Below, piece after piece: positions 48,015 through 59,551 of a stretch of 64,000 nt of DNA. The translations under genes and the position numbers were made by a program. Every line of letters begins with the position of its first letter. Positions within the stretch are counted from its first letter, which is position 1. This stretch comes from Owenia fusiformis (taxonomy: Eukaryota > Annelida > Polychaeta > Sabellida > Oweniidae), in contig CAIIXF020000004.1 of assembly GCA_903813345.2 (NCBI GenBank), positions 23,621,985 through 23,685,984 on the forward strand. Reading direction: 5' to 3'. The notes beneath the pieces were generated by a model. The model was given only the letters and a program-made list of their open reading frames with translations. It had not been told where the DNA came from and ran no database searches.

Positions 48015-48273
48015 TTAATTGAAAAATTGGAGGGTCCAAACAGTCACATTAAAAATCCTCCAAATCCCAAACAATAATCCGATATATGTTAAGAATCTCA
48101 AACCCTACCCCCCTCCCCCCCCGAAACATTGTCACAAGTCACCAAAGCCTGAACGCTTTCGGTGTCACATGAATTGATTTGTTCTATACCATTCTGATCC
48201 AAAGAAAGATTATAATAAGATATAATATGACACAAACAAATCGCTTATTTCAACGTTAATTTAGAATAAAAAA
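48015..48273. other. Short unique stretch
   Basis: Only a C-rich tract near 48108-48122 stands out; no gene was found. Confidence 0.5.
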
Positions 48274-48495
48274 TCTACCAACTCCGTGCTAGAAATCAAA
48301 TGATCTTAATACATAAGCAAATGAAAACAAATGTGATGTTAACTTGCTGCAAACAAACTGTGTCTGTATGAAATATTGTTTTGATCTACAAACTCCGTGC
48401 TAGAAATCAAATGATCTTAATACATAAGCAAATGAAAACAAATGTGATATTAACTTGCTGCAAACAAACTGTGCCTGTATGAAATATTGTTTTGA
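48274..48495 (+). repeat. Recent tandem duplication, two units of 111 bp
   Basis: 48274-48384 and 48385-48495 differ at only about three positions by eye. The near identity indicates a recent event. Confidence 0.95.
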
Positions 48496-48591
48496 CATAT
48501 TTGTTATAGAGCTTGATTGATGTCTCAGAATAATTCGCGATTACACCGCCCCTTGCAATAAACAAGAATACGATTAATCAATATCTTGACA

Positions 48592-48808
48592 TACACTCCC
48601 CTCCATAAGTTTGGAAATCGGAAATTTCTATTGGAAAGAATAAATACAAAGGCTGTCAATGTTTGAATCTAAATTGTGTCCCTTAATTACAAGACTTCGG
48701 ACATTTATGACAACTTTGATGTGTTTTTTAAATCGCTACTCAAAGAAGGGCCTTGATTAGTGATCCAAAAGCGGACTTCTTGTTACCAAACCTATGAAGG
48801 GGAGTGTA
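48592..48808. mobile_element. Fold-back/TIR family member (217 bp)
   Basis: It starts TACACTCCCCTCCATAAGTT and ends with the inverse-type 'accaaacctatgaaggggag' plus TGTA. The interior contains 'tcaatgtttgaatct', 'cccttaattacaa' and 'ttaaatcgc', also seen in the 57885 member. Confidence 0.85.
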
Positions 48809-49114
48809 CTGCAGAAACATAGTCACATACATGTATTTACATACACTCATATACATACATGTGTGTGTATTATTGATTTGAACAAATAAACACATATATG
48901 AATAAATAAAAATCAATATTTTTCTGATGTTGATGACGCGTTCAACAATACATGTTTTGATGGAATTTTGAAGCTGGAAGATTAAAACCAGGATCTCAAT
49001 GAAAACCAGGATCTCAATACTCATGATTAAAACACCTTCATTGAGGGTGAGCAACAACGGACGACAAATATCCGTGTAGAAAATACACTAGATTGAATAA
49101 TAATGTCATTGCTT
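48809..49114. other. Short gene-free stretch
   Basis: It has CA/TA-rich runs (48830-48900) and a small direct repeat 'accaggatctcaat' (48988 and 49003). The minus frame 48740-49057 is low-complexity. Confidence 0.5.
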
Positions 49115-49421
49115 ACACTCTCCTACAAAAGATTAGCAACTTAAACTCCATATTGCAATTGAAAGGACCGTGAAGTCTCTACTACAAAGGTTTAGCAACC
49201 CCAACTCTACATTGCAATTGAAAGGACTGTGAAGTCGCTTCTACAAAGGTTTAGCAACCCCAACTTCACAATGCAATTGAAAGGACTGTGGGGTCTCTTC
49301 TACAAAGGTTTAGCAACCCCAACTCCATATTGCAATTGAATGAACTGTGAAAGCAATATTTCCCACATATTTTAAATGGAAAATGTATGAATAGTAGTTG
49401 TGGATATTTGGAGGGGGTGTA
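49115..49421. mobile_element. Fold-back family member containing a 60-bp tandem array
   Basis: The left end 'tacactctcctacaaaagat' and the right end 'ggagggggtgta' are diverged family termini. Between them a unit of about 60 bp, 'tctacaaaggtttagcaacc' followed by 'attgcaattgaaaggactgt', repeats four times (about 49120-49352). The repeated unit contains the TIR-like word itself, so the array appears to have grown from the element's end. Confidence 0.75.
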
Positions 49422-50331
49422 TATTTAATCTGTAGGTGCATTCTAGTTGTGTTTATTTATTTCCATTAGTAAGGGTGGTCGTAACGTCTTTCTGAAAACT
49501 TATATGATAACGAGTGATGTTATGTTCCTTTGGTATTACTGGCCCCTTTCAATTGTATTTTCCAAGTACCTAACTATAACTATTCCATTTTACTTTTTTT
49601 AATCAATCGGTCAGGTACAAATGCTGTGAAGGGGATATTTTCTCCCTAGATGACCCTCATTCTACACATTCAGGTATACGGTCTTTAAAAATTTAAAAAA
49701 CGTGTAGCTTAACCTCTCTATTAAAAGCACTCAACGGAGCACTGTCAAGGGCTTTTGTCAAGGGAGGGAGAGGGGGGGGGGCACTTTTCAAAAAATGCCA
49801 GGGGTGGTTCACTTCTGACAAAGTTTGCAAAAATCAGATTTGTGAAAAATTGCGTGATTTTGGAAAATGTGTTGTCCAAGGAATCCCAGGGTGTCGCTCA
49901 AACCATTTACAATCAAAATATAGTATACATTCTTATTCCACAAACGTGATTTCATAAATCATATTCGTCGAAATAAAGAGCCATCTAAACTGCCAAATAT
50001 CACAAGAATAGCAATCAATAAATCTAATAATTAAAAGAAGCATCTCTTATTGTATATCGATGAAATTGCAGACACAAGTTCAAAATTAAGATTAAGATCC
50101 TGGTTATTAAATCCATTGCTTATTACTCGTTTATGTATGAATGAGGATGATGTTAAAGACGTTTTATTTGTCTTACATCCTTATTAAGCTAAGTGCATAA
50201 TAAAACGCCTACATGTACATCTGTTATATGCATATAACAAAAGCACTGACATTCTAGAAGTTTTGCGTGTTCTTCTTTTTATGCACTTTGAAATGAATCA
50301 GGGCCAAGCAGAGCATAGTTGAAATTTCGGT
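49422..50331. other. Gene-free stretch
   Basis: No gene was recognised. A G-run lies at about 49768-49780; the frame at 49755-49949 is unremarkable. Confidence 0.5.
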
Positions 50332-50652
50332 TACACTCCCCTCCATACATTTGACAACCGGAAGTTGGGAACCGGATGTTGTCAACCGGATGTTGGCAAC
50401 CGGAAGCAACCTGTCAATGTTTGAAAAAATAACCAAACTTAAATAGTCATAAGAAATTGATAAGTGATCTAAACAACGTTTTACTTGTCTTACATCCGCC
50501 ATTAAACTAAGTGTATAATAAAACTCCTTCATGATTTGCATCTGTTACATGAATGACTTAAATGATATAAAGAAAATAACCTAACATAAGCAGGTATTGA
50601 TGAGTAATTTAAGAAGGGGCTATCGTTTGCAAAACATATGAACGGGAGTATA
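50332..50652. mobile_element. Fold-back/TIR family member (321 bp)
   Basis: The left end 'tacactcccctccatacatt' pairs with the right end 'aacatatgaacgggagtata'. Directly inside the left end, 'ccggatgtt(g/t)(g/t)caa' or 'ccggaagtt' words occur four times, a local expansion. Confidence 0.8.
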
Positions 50653-53011
50653 CTTGGCAAAGTGGTACTCATACCAGATAAAGCCACCAGTATAAAATAA
50701 TCTGTACTTGCCTGTAAAACAATCATGATAACAATTGTCTTTCTATTTCCAGCATGATGACTGCTTGGTTTCGCTCTGTTCCGGACATTAAGGGTATATA
50801 GGGATACGTTGCTATGGAAACCGTTGAGGATTTCTCTGATGGATACGCCCTGAGTAATACATAATTAGTCTACATTCTATTCCACAATCGTATACCAGGA
50901 TACACATCAGCATGGTGTTTTCGAAGGGATTACCTACCATAAAGGATTGACATAGTCTTGGAGTATACTTTCGCCTGTGAAAGATAAAGGTGGTTCAAAT
51001 AGTGATTCAGTTATTATATTCGTCGTTCCTTAAGCGTCACACTACGTATATTTAGTGGATATAGAAGTGAGAGGAAATTCACTCGATCGCGAATCGTTGA
51101 CCTTGAGGTCATAGCCTGTCCAGCTTGTCATGATTCATTTTACAGAAAATTGCTACACTTCTCCCTCGTCACAAAGTCTGTTCTCGAACTCGCACGAGTC
51201 AGTTCAATCAAAAAGCGATGGAGACATAAACAGATTATTGCCATAATTGGATGCGACTGTATAGGAATTTATGAGGTCGTCTCTCATCATGAAACTACAA
51301 ATGACGTACGATAACGTAATTTATCTAGCCCACATCAAGTACGTTTAACATACATCAAATGGTGAAACCTTATAACACATTAAACAGAGAAATTATTATC
51401 GCTTGATTGAGTCTTAAAATTGGCTGAATTTTGATTTAGAAGGTTTCTTCGTGGACATTGATGAAACATTAGCCATACATGAATCCGTTTAATGATACAT
51501 ATCAAAGGGGATCGAGTATATCAAGTATGAATGACGGAATTACTCTATTATTAATTAGTGTACTTGCACAATAAGGAATCATATAAGATTTAGGTATTAA
51601 TTACAAGTTAGAATTGTTAAACACATCGGATTCTTCACCAGATGTCAGTTGTGTGAATACAGCAAGTATTGAGGTGAAAGAATCGCAAACTTGCATGCTG
51701 AATCGTATTTAGTTAAATAGTCCCAGATTGAAGAAAAACAATAATCTAACAGGCGCATTATTAACGGCGATTGGTCTGACAGTAACACACTATAAGACGG
51801 CCTAGGCGCTTCGGCACATTTTATGAAATGCTATCTCAGACAGGGCGCATCAACCCCTTCCAATAGGGAAACAACTTCGAACGAGGAATGGATTAAATTA
51901 AAATGACTACACATAACGTTTAAAAAAAGTCGTGTTTGCTTACCACGACATCACCTAAAATTGTGTCTACAATCTGAATATTAAAAATTGGATCGGGATA
52001 TTTTCATGACAACGCGTGTATCCACTAAGACAAGAAACGGATTAACAAATATATAATTGTTAACAGATTGTCTAAAACTAAATAAAAATATGTCAATGGA
52101 ATCATTAATCTGTAAATCACTCAGATCGGAAATGTATCTAAGTTAGCTTAAAGTGGATATAAAACCAACGCTATATTGAAAAGTGTTACGAACAATAACA
52201 AGCAGCTGACAAGCGACAAACGAGTTAATACTTTAATTTCAAGATTTCAATTACGGAAAAAAGGAAAGCCATCGCATTTACACCTACATTTCAAGGTAAG
52301 AAAAATTAACTTTAAGAACAGATCGAATCACATGTAACGGGATCTAGGAATCGTAAGAGGAGATAGAGTAAGATAAAAATTCGATCTATAAGATTAATGC
52401 CATGTGGAAATTGTATCTGTAGCGTGGATGAATCCCGAGTCAATTCTGAGTAAAGATAAAACAATTGGATGGGTACTGAACGCCAGATGCTAGTAACCGT
52501 CTGATTTTAATGTTCTGCGGTCAGTGCTTATCATAAGAATTGGAAATATTTACATTTTGCGAAATCCTTACAAAACGTCAGAGTTAACGGAAGGAAAATC
52601 ATTTTAACAGAACACTGAATGGTTATAATATTAAGGAATGTTTTGACACAAACGGGAAGAAGGAATTTTAAGGAAATACATTCGGTGATAAGCCAGTGAG
52701 AATTCATTCCGTGGAAAGTGATTCCGCACACAATATTTTAGGATAACAAAAAAGTGCATTTTAAGGAAAGTAAATTTTAAGGAGCGTAATAGTATTATAG
52801 CATTTCGAGGATTTCCAAGCAAAGCTCCAATAAGGGGTTTCATTTTAATAGAAATAAAGTAGAAAGGAAGCGTAGGGATTTAAACAGAGGAATAACGACA
52901 TCCTTTTATAAGTAAAAAGTACGCTTAAGTAAAGAATCCTATTATAGACCACTCAATTGAATGTCTAATACGATCTACGAAAGGAATTTATCAAGGAAAC
53001 TAAGGATATAA
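50653..53011. other. Upstream flank of the receptor exon; no gene recognised
   Basis: No coding exon was recognised. A nuclear-receptor-type everted repeat TGACCTTGAGGTCA lies at 51098-51111. 52640-52790 has scattered 'ttttaagga' repeats. 5' UTR exons or promoter elements of the receptor may lie here but cannot be fixed from sequence. Confidence 0.45.
51098..51111. promoter_or_regulatory. Perfect everted nuclear-receptor half-sites (ER2)
   Basis: TGACCT and AGGTCA are separated by two bases, a perfect palindrome of nuclear-receptor half-sites. It lies 2.3 kb upstream of the receptor start codon. A chance origin cannot be excluded. Confidence 0.3.
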
Positions 53012-53400
53012 TGTCTAGGACGGATAGAACCATGTCTGACTAGAACGAAGTAGGATACACGCACCAGTACATCGTATATTGTTTGAGGAAATTGGGAATA
53101 TATATAACATATAAAAAGTGAATGTCTTACACGATTTTCTTTGGGAATTTAGGAAGTCCATTATAACGTCTTGGACAAATAGAACTGTGTCTGACTAAAA
53201 CTTACTAGGATATACATACGTACCAGTAGTATATTGTTTGAAGATAATATCAAAATGGATAGCAAGTGAACGTCTTACACTCTTTACTTAAGGAATATTC
53301 CAAGAACATTTGAAATACCACTAGGATTATATCTGACTAGGACCTACTTGGATATAGGTACGCAGACACTGACTTGGATCTTACAATGTTTGAGCACAAT
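53012..53400 (+). repeat. Three tandem repeat units immediately upstream of and into the receptor exon
   Basis: Units with 'tgtctgact(a)', 'agt(a)ggatacac/tactaggatatacat' and 'tatattgtttga' occur at 53034, 53190 and 53332 (position of 'tctgact'), with spacings of about 156 and 142 bp. In the third unit, 'acaatgtttgag' replaces 'atattgtttgag', so the receptor start ATG (53386) and its next codons lie in repeat-derived sequence. Confidence 0.7.
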
Positions 53401-53641
53401 GCATCAATGGATATAAACGCAAATGCAACAGCTATAGCTGCCCCTACGTTAAAATGGGGTGTCCTCGCCCTGTGTATGATCATCATCGCCACAGCAGTTG
53501 GGAACTTATTGGTCTGCATAGCTGTTTGTACCGAAAAGAGACTACAAAATATGACTAATTATTTTCTCATGTCTTTGGCCATTGCTGATTTTTTAGTTGC
53601 AATTCTTGTAATGCCGCTAGGGATGGTCGTAGAGTTATATG
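53386..53641 (+). CDS. First coding exon of an aminergic GPCR, 5-HT2-like (partial)
   Basis: Encodes the N-terminus, TM1 and TM2 of a rhodopsin-family plasma-membrane receptor for a biogenic amine. I start at ATG 53386 (A at -3, in-frame stop TAG at 53338-53340); 85 codons follow. Residues 1-23 are extracellular with N-glycosylation sites NAS and NAT. TM1 spans about 25-47 with the GN motif (Asn40, 1.50). After CTEKRLQN, TM2 has TNYFLMSLAIADFLVAILVM with Asp68 (2.50) and Pro77 (2.59). The exon ends in phase 1 at G|GTAAGT, in the first extracellular loop, where 5-HT2 and D2-type genes are known to have an intron. The TNYFLMSLAIAD block is closest to 5-HT2 receptors, while LLVCIAV also recalls D2; TM3 would decide. 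No later exon was found in the remaining 10 kb. Frame continuation past the donor (to 53733) is intron. Confidence 0.88.
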
Positions 53642-53647
53642 GTAAGT
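53642..53647 (+). promoter_or_regulatory. 5' splice site of the receptor's first coding exon
   Basis: G|GTAAGT is a near-ideal U1 consensus placed exactly at the end of TM2 homology. Protein-like sequence stops there. Confidence 0.85.
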
Positions 53648-56239
53648 CGATTATATTAATTTCGTTACATTTCCCCCGCGTTAGAAATGATATTGTTCTC
53701 GGATATTATCTTAAAAGGAATGCATTAATGTAACTGTTTGTATGCATGTAGTCCCCCCCCTTCGGTATTCAGGAATGTAGTATATATTCTCTCCTGTTTC
53801 TCTATCCCTGTTTTTATCGTATAATTGATTATATTTACCAAATGTTTCAATTTGCCGATTGCTACATTTAAATCATGTCGGCGAATTAAAGGCCAGTAAA
53901 TTTTACTACGCCTGATAGAGATAAAATAGTTTACGAATTTGGGCAAATTAAGAGTAGTTGTTAGTTGGAGTAATGGACTCCAAAAATAACCTTCTTTATT
54001 TATGACCATTTCACTAAATGCACTTTGGGAGAGGAAAGGGGGGGGGGGTATTACTAAACTAGTGGAGTGTATATGTGCTGCCATTCTTTAAGTTATTCAG
54101 ACTGTAATGATGGGACTATGACATTCTAAGATATGTTGGTACCTATATAACCTACATGTTATGATGCGGGTGCTCTCGTGTTCATAGCTTTTTTCAGACT
54201 GTCATTAGAATATAATTCCAATTACGTTAGCTATATTGATATTAATGTCAATAGGATATAACGCAGAGAATATTTGATAACGATCGCACTTTTGAACAAT
54301 TTTTAATCTTCTGATAACATGATCTTATTTAAAAAGTATAGTTATTAGGGATATTGGGGAATGTTTCTGGAGGTGGCATAATATAGTTTTCTAATGTCCT
54401 AATAATCGGGAAACAACGAAAAGTTGTGTTGGTGTACTCTTTAGGCAGTCGACGTTTCTAAAATGTTCATTATTATTCAAAACTATGCATGGTGTTTTAG
54501 AACTTTGGTAAAATCAGATCTCGCGCCTAGAATGAAGAACATAGAAACAGTAATAACATGTTGTTACAAAATATATAATACTTCATATTTTAAAAATAAA
54601 GATAAGATGTTACTTGTTAGAAAAGATCATTCGCAACGTTGTTAAGAAATACAAAGTTAAGATATTATTAGGGGGAAGGGGAGTCCTCTATGGATGTCAC
54701 CATTGTATAGACTTTAGCGTATTACAAGATCTATGTGGACGTATCATAAGCGATGTAAGAATACTGCATATTTTAAAGGAATTGACATCACTTTCTTCAA
54801 GTATTTGTCATATTCATTTTTTATTTATTTAGGATTTTACGTATTGAGTAGATTTGAGTCCATTTTTATTGATTAACAAGTCATAACAATATGCTGACAC
54901 AATATCAATTGTAAAAATATAAAGTATATTAGCAAGGAAACCATCCAATTTCCGCCCCAACCAATAACCCCATACAAAGACTGGGATTTTGAGGTCAGTT
55001 TCTGCAGTAAATATACGAACGACCTTGTTGCGGTCATGATTATGGCCTGCTGCTTTGCTGAAGCGTGTTCTTTGCAGGGAATTGAACATAAAACGATTGA
55101 CCTCAGGAGTAAATAATGATATATCTGATAGCTATCAAGTTATTAGCTTTGATCAATCAACCCACCAGCTAAGGATAATTGCGCCAAACATCTGTATGGT
55201 GTATCTTATCATGTTGATAAAGTCGGCATCCTAAACCATAAAGTCCTTGTTTAAGATCAATGACACATTTTCGTGAATTCTGAAATCCTTTTTTGGTACA
55301 TAGCCTCAAAGCAAAACGTTTTTAATAGTGCTGTCATCTACTTTTCCATATTACTAGAACGTAATCTATTTGGATGAGGCAACAGAATATTGGTATGTTT
55401 GAAGATATAACACTGACTTATCGCGCACACCTTGCAGTATGAATTCGAGTTTGCGTATTGGATAAACATCTCAATCTACACTTTTTATATTAGGTCGATT
55501 TGAATTCAGTTTTCTAATCAAAATTGGAGTCGCATTTTCCTTTATACAGATAGCTGGTATTCATAAATAGGATATCCTATGATTTTGATGAATATGATTT
55601 TCATCTACGAAGTGATATTGGTATCTGCACAAGAGAGCGAAGCAACTAGTGAAGATATCAATATCACCGAGATTAAAATGATATTCTGAAAACATCATAA
55701 TAGTTGCTATTGGTTTCCAGGAGTATCCGGTTATTCATTTGTCCAATAGATATCAAATTTATTTTTCAGTGTTATTTACATTAAGTTTACTATCTAATAC
55801 AGAGGGTATAATTGACCAAGTAATTGTTTTTAACCTTGGACATGCACGTCTGACATGCTCTCGTGTTTTCAAGGACATTAGGGTGTGTAATAGAGAGGTC
55901 CTGCTTCCGGGCACATTACGCGCATTTTGGAAAAGATGAATGTGAACGTGTTTTATTACAACTAAGAGATAAATGTCACTTTCTCAATCGGTAACTGGAT
56001 TGGAAAGGTCTAATTACGGCTATTTACATCTGCCTTGGTATTCACACAGGCATGTAAATGTCACGAAGAAAGAAAAAATCCCAGTAGAACTTTTTTTTCC
56101 TAATTTTCCTAATGTTGTTCGATTTCACGGTGATAGCGCTCATAGATTGGTAATTTAGATCATTGAAACATTACGGTTCAATTGAGGTAAGAGTCGTAAT
56201 TAGAGGTCAATGTGTACTTGAACCTCGATGTAAGGATAG
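53642..56239. other. Presumed first intron of the receptor (part 1)
   Basis: No exon with TM3 features (tryptophan, extracellular cysteine, Asp3.32, DRY) was seen. A C-run lies at 53752-53760 and a G-run at about 54039-54049. A hairpin at 55612-55667 pairs 'gtgatattggtatc' with 'gatatcaatatcac' around 'gagagcgaagcaac'. The minus-strand frame at 54829-55089 is somewhat protein-like but unrecognised. Confidence 0.5.
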
Positions 56240-56650
56240 TTAAGGCTGGGAGATCACCGATGCACCGAAAACGGAAATGTTTATATCACGAAAAGATGCG
56301 TTGAGGAACCAATCAAATTCCTTGAAGCATCTTCAGCTCTCTTCGGAATATACGTGAGTGGGACAGCACCGATGAATGCAAATGAACGTGTATATCACGA
56401 AAGGATGCGTTAAGGAACCAATCAAATTCCTCGAAGCATCTTCGGCTATCTTCGGAATGAGTCGGACAGCACCGATGCAATGCAAATGAACGTGTTTATA
56501 TCACGAAAATTGCTGAAGATGCTTCAAAGAACCAATCAAATTCCTTGAAGCATCTTCGGAATAAAAGAGAGTGGGACAGCACCGATGCAATGCAAATGAA
56601 CGTGTTTATATCACGAATTCGAAGGAACCAATCAAATATCTTGGAGGGTT
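56240..56650 (+). repeat. Tandem array of the 'caccgatgca / cgaagcatcttcgg' repeat, four units
   Basis: Units of about 105-120 bp share 'gcaccgatgcaatgcaaatg', 'aacgtgtttatatcacgaaa', 'aggaaccaatcaaattcctt' and 'gaagcatcttcgg'. Within each unit the last two words are partly palindromic ('aaggaacc...' with 'ccttgaagc...'). Single members are at 8965, 18268 and 35625, so this is a dispersed element that became tandem here. The last unit is truncated. Confidence 0.88.
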
Positions 56651-57884
56651 AGGTTCGATCTTCGGCTATCTAATTCGCACACTTTTATACAGCCTGCTAC
56701 ATTGAATGCATATCTTACAATTGCTTGCAACTAGGTTGACCGGCCTCGGGAGATTAAACTGACTTCGGCGCGTCTAACTTGATTAATGTTAAAACAATCG
56801 TGAGAGATCCAAGCCTTATTTTCTTTTCGTACTATCGATAATGTGATAATTGAAAGATGTGATGAATATTAGAAAGAATATATAGACTGAAATTCTATGA
56901 TTTGTGGCGCAAAAGCTGAATTCACTTGTGGTAAACCTTATCGGGATCGTAAACGCGTTCCTAATTTAAAGCATTTAATTATTATGCTGATGTCTCAAGA
57001 GCAATTTGCGACGCTCGCACCAAAGTCAATTACATACCTCAAGGGGACTTATAAGTACCATCGAGGTGTGAAAAGTCACGGCGACATCAGTTCATTTTGA
57101 TCCATCAATGTACTTCAGCAGGAATCAATTGATTTAGAAAAATATGAGATCGATGTAAAATATACAAGTTGAACATCTCGAGTGTACCCTGAATGTACTT
57201 TACAATTCAAAGGAGCACACTGTGATGAAACTAGTCATATGGTATATCTAATATACAAGTTCCGCTTACCAAGATTTTTACTATTTCCCAAGAGGTCATA
57301 CAACTTTTTAACATTCTAAACATTAGTCTAGATTATCTTAGAATGTTTGACTTGGCGAGGAGATTTGTGTGATAGGGCAACGTAACTCATAACCGTCTGT
57401 AATCGTTTCGTATTGCTTCTTTTATATCAAGCTCCGATACTCAGAATTATTAACTCCGTTACATCTTATTCACTCCGAGACTAACGTCAATAAGACAATG
57501 GAAGTCTTATTCCGATTAGGTTACCTTATGAAGCTTAAAACATAACAGAACCGCCATATCTTAAATTTCTATCAAGCAGTACCAAGAACCTCCTTCGATA
57601 AATAATTTCTTATTAAGTAGAGCGTTTGATAATATATATCGTTTTGACCATAATGGTAAAATGTAAGATGGGAAGTCTGGTAGGCGTTGGTTATTGTGTC
57701 TTTGGAAGCTAAATCAGCTATGGGTTGTTGGGGTTTATTTTCTAATGACTGGTTATGCTTTCAGTTTACCTTTATAACTAATTCTTTAATACATGTTTAG
57801 TCTTTGAAGTTTACATCTTAAACAATATCGATACACTCGCTGACTAAATAGGTTCCAAAAGTGAGAATTATAGCCATATCTTCG
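56651..57884. other. Gene-free stretch
   Basis: No exon was recognised. 'aacattctaa' and 'ttagaatgtt' form a small hairpin near 57310-57350. The frame at 56897-57100 lacks domains. Confidence 0.5.
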
Positions 57885-58077
57885 TACACTCCAATCCATA
57901 AGTTTGCGACATGAGATTTTCGTGAGATAGCACGAAGTATGTCAATCTTTGTATCTTAATTTCGTTCTTTAATTACAATAGTCCGGAAATCCATTAAAAC
58001 GATGTTCTTTTAAATCACAGACATCGCTAAGTTATCAAAAAGGCATAGAAACTTCCAAACTCATGGAGTTGAGAGTA
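57885..58077. mobile_element. Fold-back/TIR family member (193 bp)
   Basis: The left end 'tacactccaatccataagtt' is matched by the inverse-type right end 'ccaaactcatggagttgaga' plus GTA. Internal words 'atgtcaatctttg', 'taattacaa' and 'ttttaaatc' match the 48592 member. Confidence 0.75.
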
Positions 58078-58850
58078 CTTTTGGAAGTACGTACGAGATG
58101 CAAAGTCCACGTATAAGTCCTTCTTATGTATTCCAGAATTATAGAAAGCATAATTCATAATGACTTTGACAACTTGCACATGGACATTGGTCGTTCGCAA
58201 TTTTACTGCAACACGTTTTCTGAAAGAACAATACATTAAATAAACTGCTTTTAACAACTGAATATTGCTTCGACGAGCCATATTTACTTTCGGGCAATAT
58301 CAAAAGAGGAAATATAATATCATTCATTTTTGATTACATGCTTATTTGTTTGCTTACACTGTCTAAAAAATCAATTTTAATATTCTAACATAACAATAAA
58401 CTAGAAAATAAAACCAGGTGCCTGAGAGATAAAATATTTCCTGCCTACATTTCACGAAATTAATGGATTATTGAAACACAAATAAATGTTATTGTTTTTT
58501 GAAACTTTGAACGATGTTGCAGCAGGTGTTCTGTTGTAAAAACGCAGTTAATGATGGACTCATACGTAGTCAAAAAATAATCAATATAAAAGTCATTTAT
58601 TTGTTGAGGAAATATATCAAAACATTACTTTAGGATACAAATAGTGGTAACTGTTAAATTATGATAATATTTTTGATAATCATCCGTTACAATATAAGTC
58701 AGCTTGATTTTCAAAGTAGCATATAAACGTGCTAACCATCACATTTATTTCATTTAAAGCACTCTAGCAATGGCAGAGGAACGATATAATAATGTTTGGG
58801 GAAGAACATATTTGGATGGATACGTTCCATTTTTCCATCTTTAGTTTTCT
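58078..58850. other. Gene-free stretch
   Basis: No exon or element was delimited; overlapping minus frames (58027-58327) are unrecognised. Confidence 0.5.
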
Positions 58851-58947
58851 TATCCCCTCCCTAAGTTTGGCAACTATACGTCAATATTTGAAACTTGTTC
58901 CAAAGGCGAACTTTATATAGTGGCCATATACTTATAGAGGGGGTGTA
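58851..58947. mobile_element. Shortest fold-back family member (97 bp)
   Basis: It starts 'tatcccctccctaagtttgg' and ends 'acttatagagggggtgta'. 'gtcaatatttgaaac' and 'aaggcgaac' inside resemble other members. Confidence 0.65.
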
Positions 58948-59551
58948 GATTGATGAATCAGATTCTCGTACAACTAATGTTGTTATATATGAACCTTTGA
59001 TGCCTGCTGAAAATGATGCTAATATAATAATCCATCTGAGCTTTACTTGCTGATCCTATAACAATGTCATCTATCTCTTATCCTACAACGATAGTCTGCG
59101 AGAAAATATTAATAAAGACTTAAGTATTAGTTTATTTCATTATAGGTCGATCATGGGTTTCTACCCTTGGGAACGCAATAAAAAGCCAGTTGATGGGAGT
59201 ATCAACTCATTTTGGATTGTATTGTATTACATTAAAGGTCAATTATCTATCAACTTGGAAAGAATTGAATTGGGAACTTTTTGTACACTCCTAAACGGAA
59301 GTCCTCCAATTTTTTTAAGTCTAACGTATTCGACTTCCGAACTACTAAGTTGAGGAAGACAATCAAGATTTAAAAGTTGGCAAGCAGTAATATGCTATCC
59401 GATGGAAACTTCGATTGTCGGACTTTCAGAGGAAGCGTACACTATCACTAAATTCCTTAAAAAGGTCAAGTAATCACCAAAGGAATAAACTTCCGAAGTA
59501 CTGCAGTAAAGGAAGACAATCAAGATTTAAAAGTTGGCAAGCAGTAATTAA

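Noticed and set aside
49120-49352. CRISPR-like array of regular repeats
   Set aside because: The 60-bp units are head-to-tail without unique spacers, in an animal genome and inside a TIR element.
53374-53385. Receptor start at 53374
   Set aside because: The codon there is TTG; the first ATG in frame is at 53386, with a good Kozak context and an in-frame stop upstream at 53338.
53642-53733. Receptor coding sequence continuing past 53641 to the stop at 53733
   Set aside because: Similarity to TM2/loop 1 stops exactly at G|GTAAGT and the continuation does not resemble the loop 1-TM3 sequence; it is intron.
54829-55089. Minus-strand 86-codon frame as a gene or exon
   Set aside because: It looks mildly protein-like but has no recognised family, repeat partner or splice evidence.
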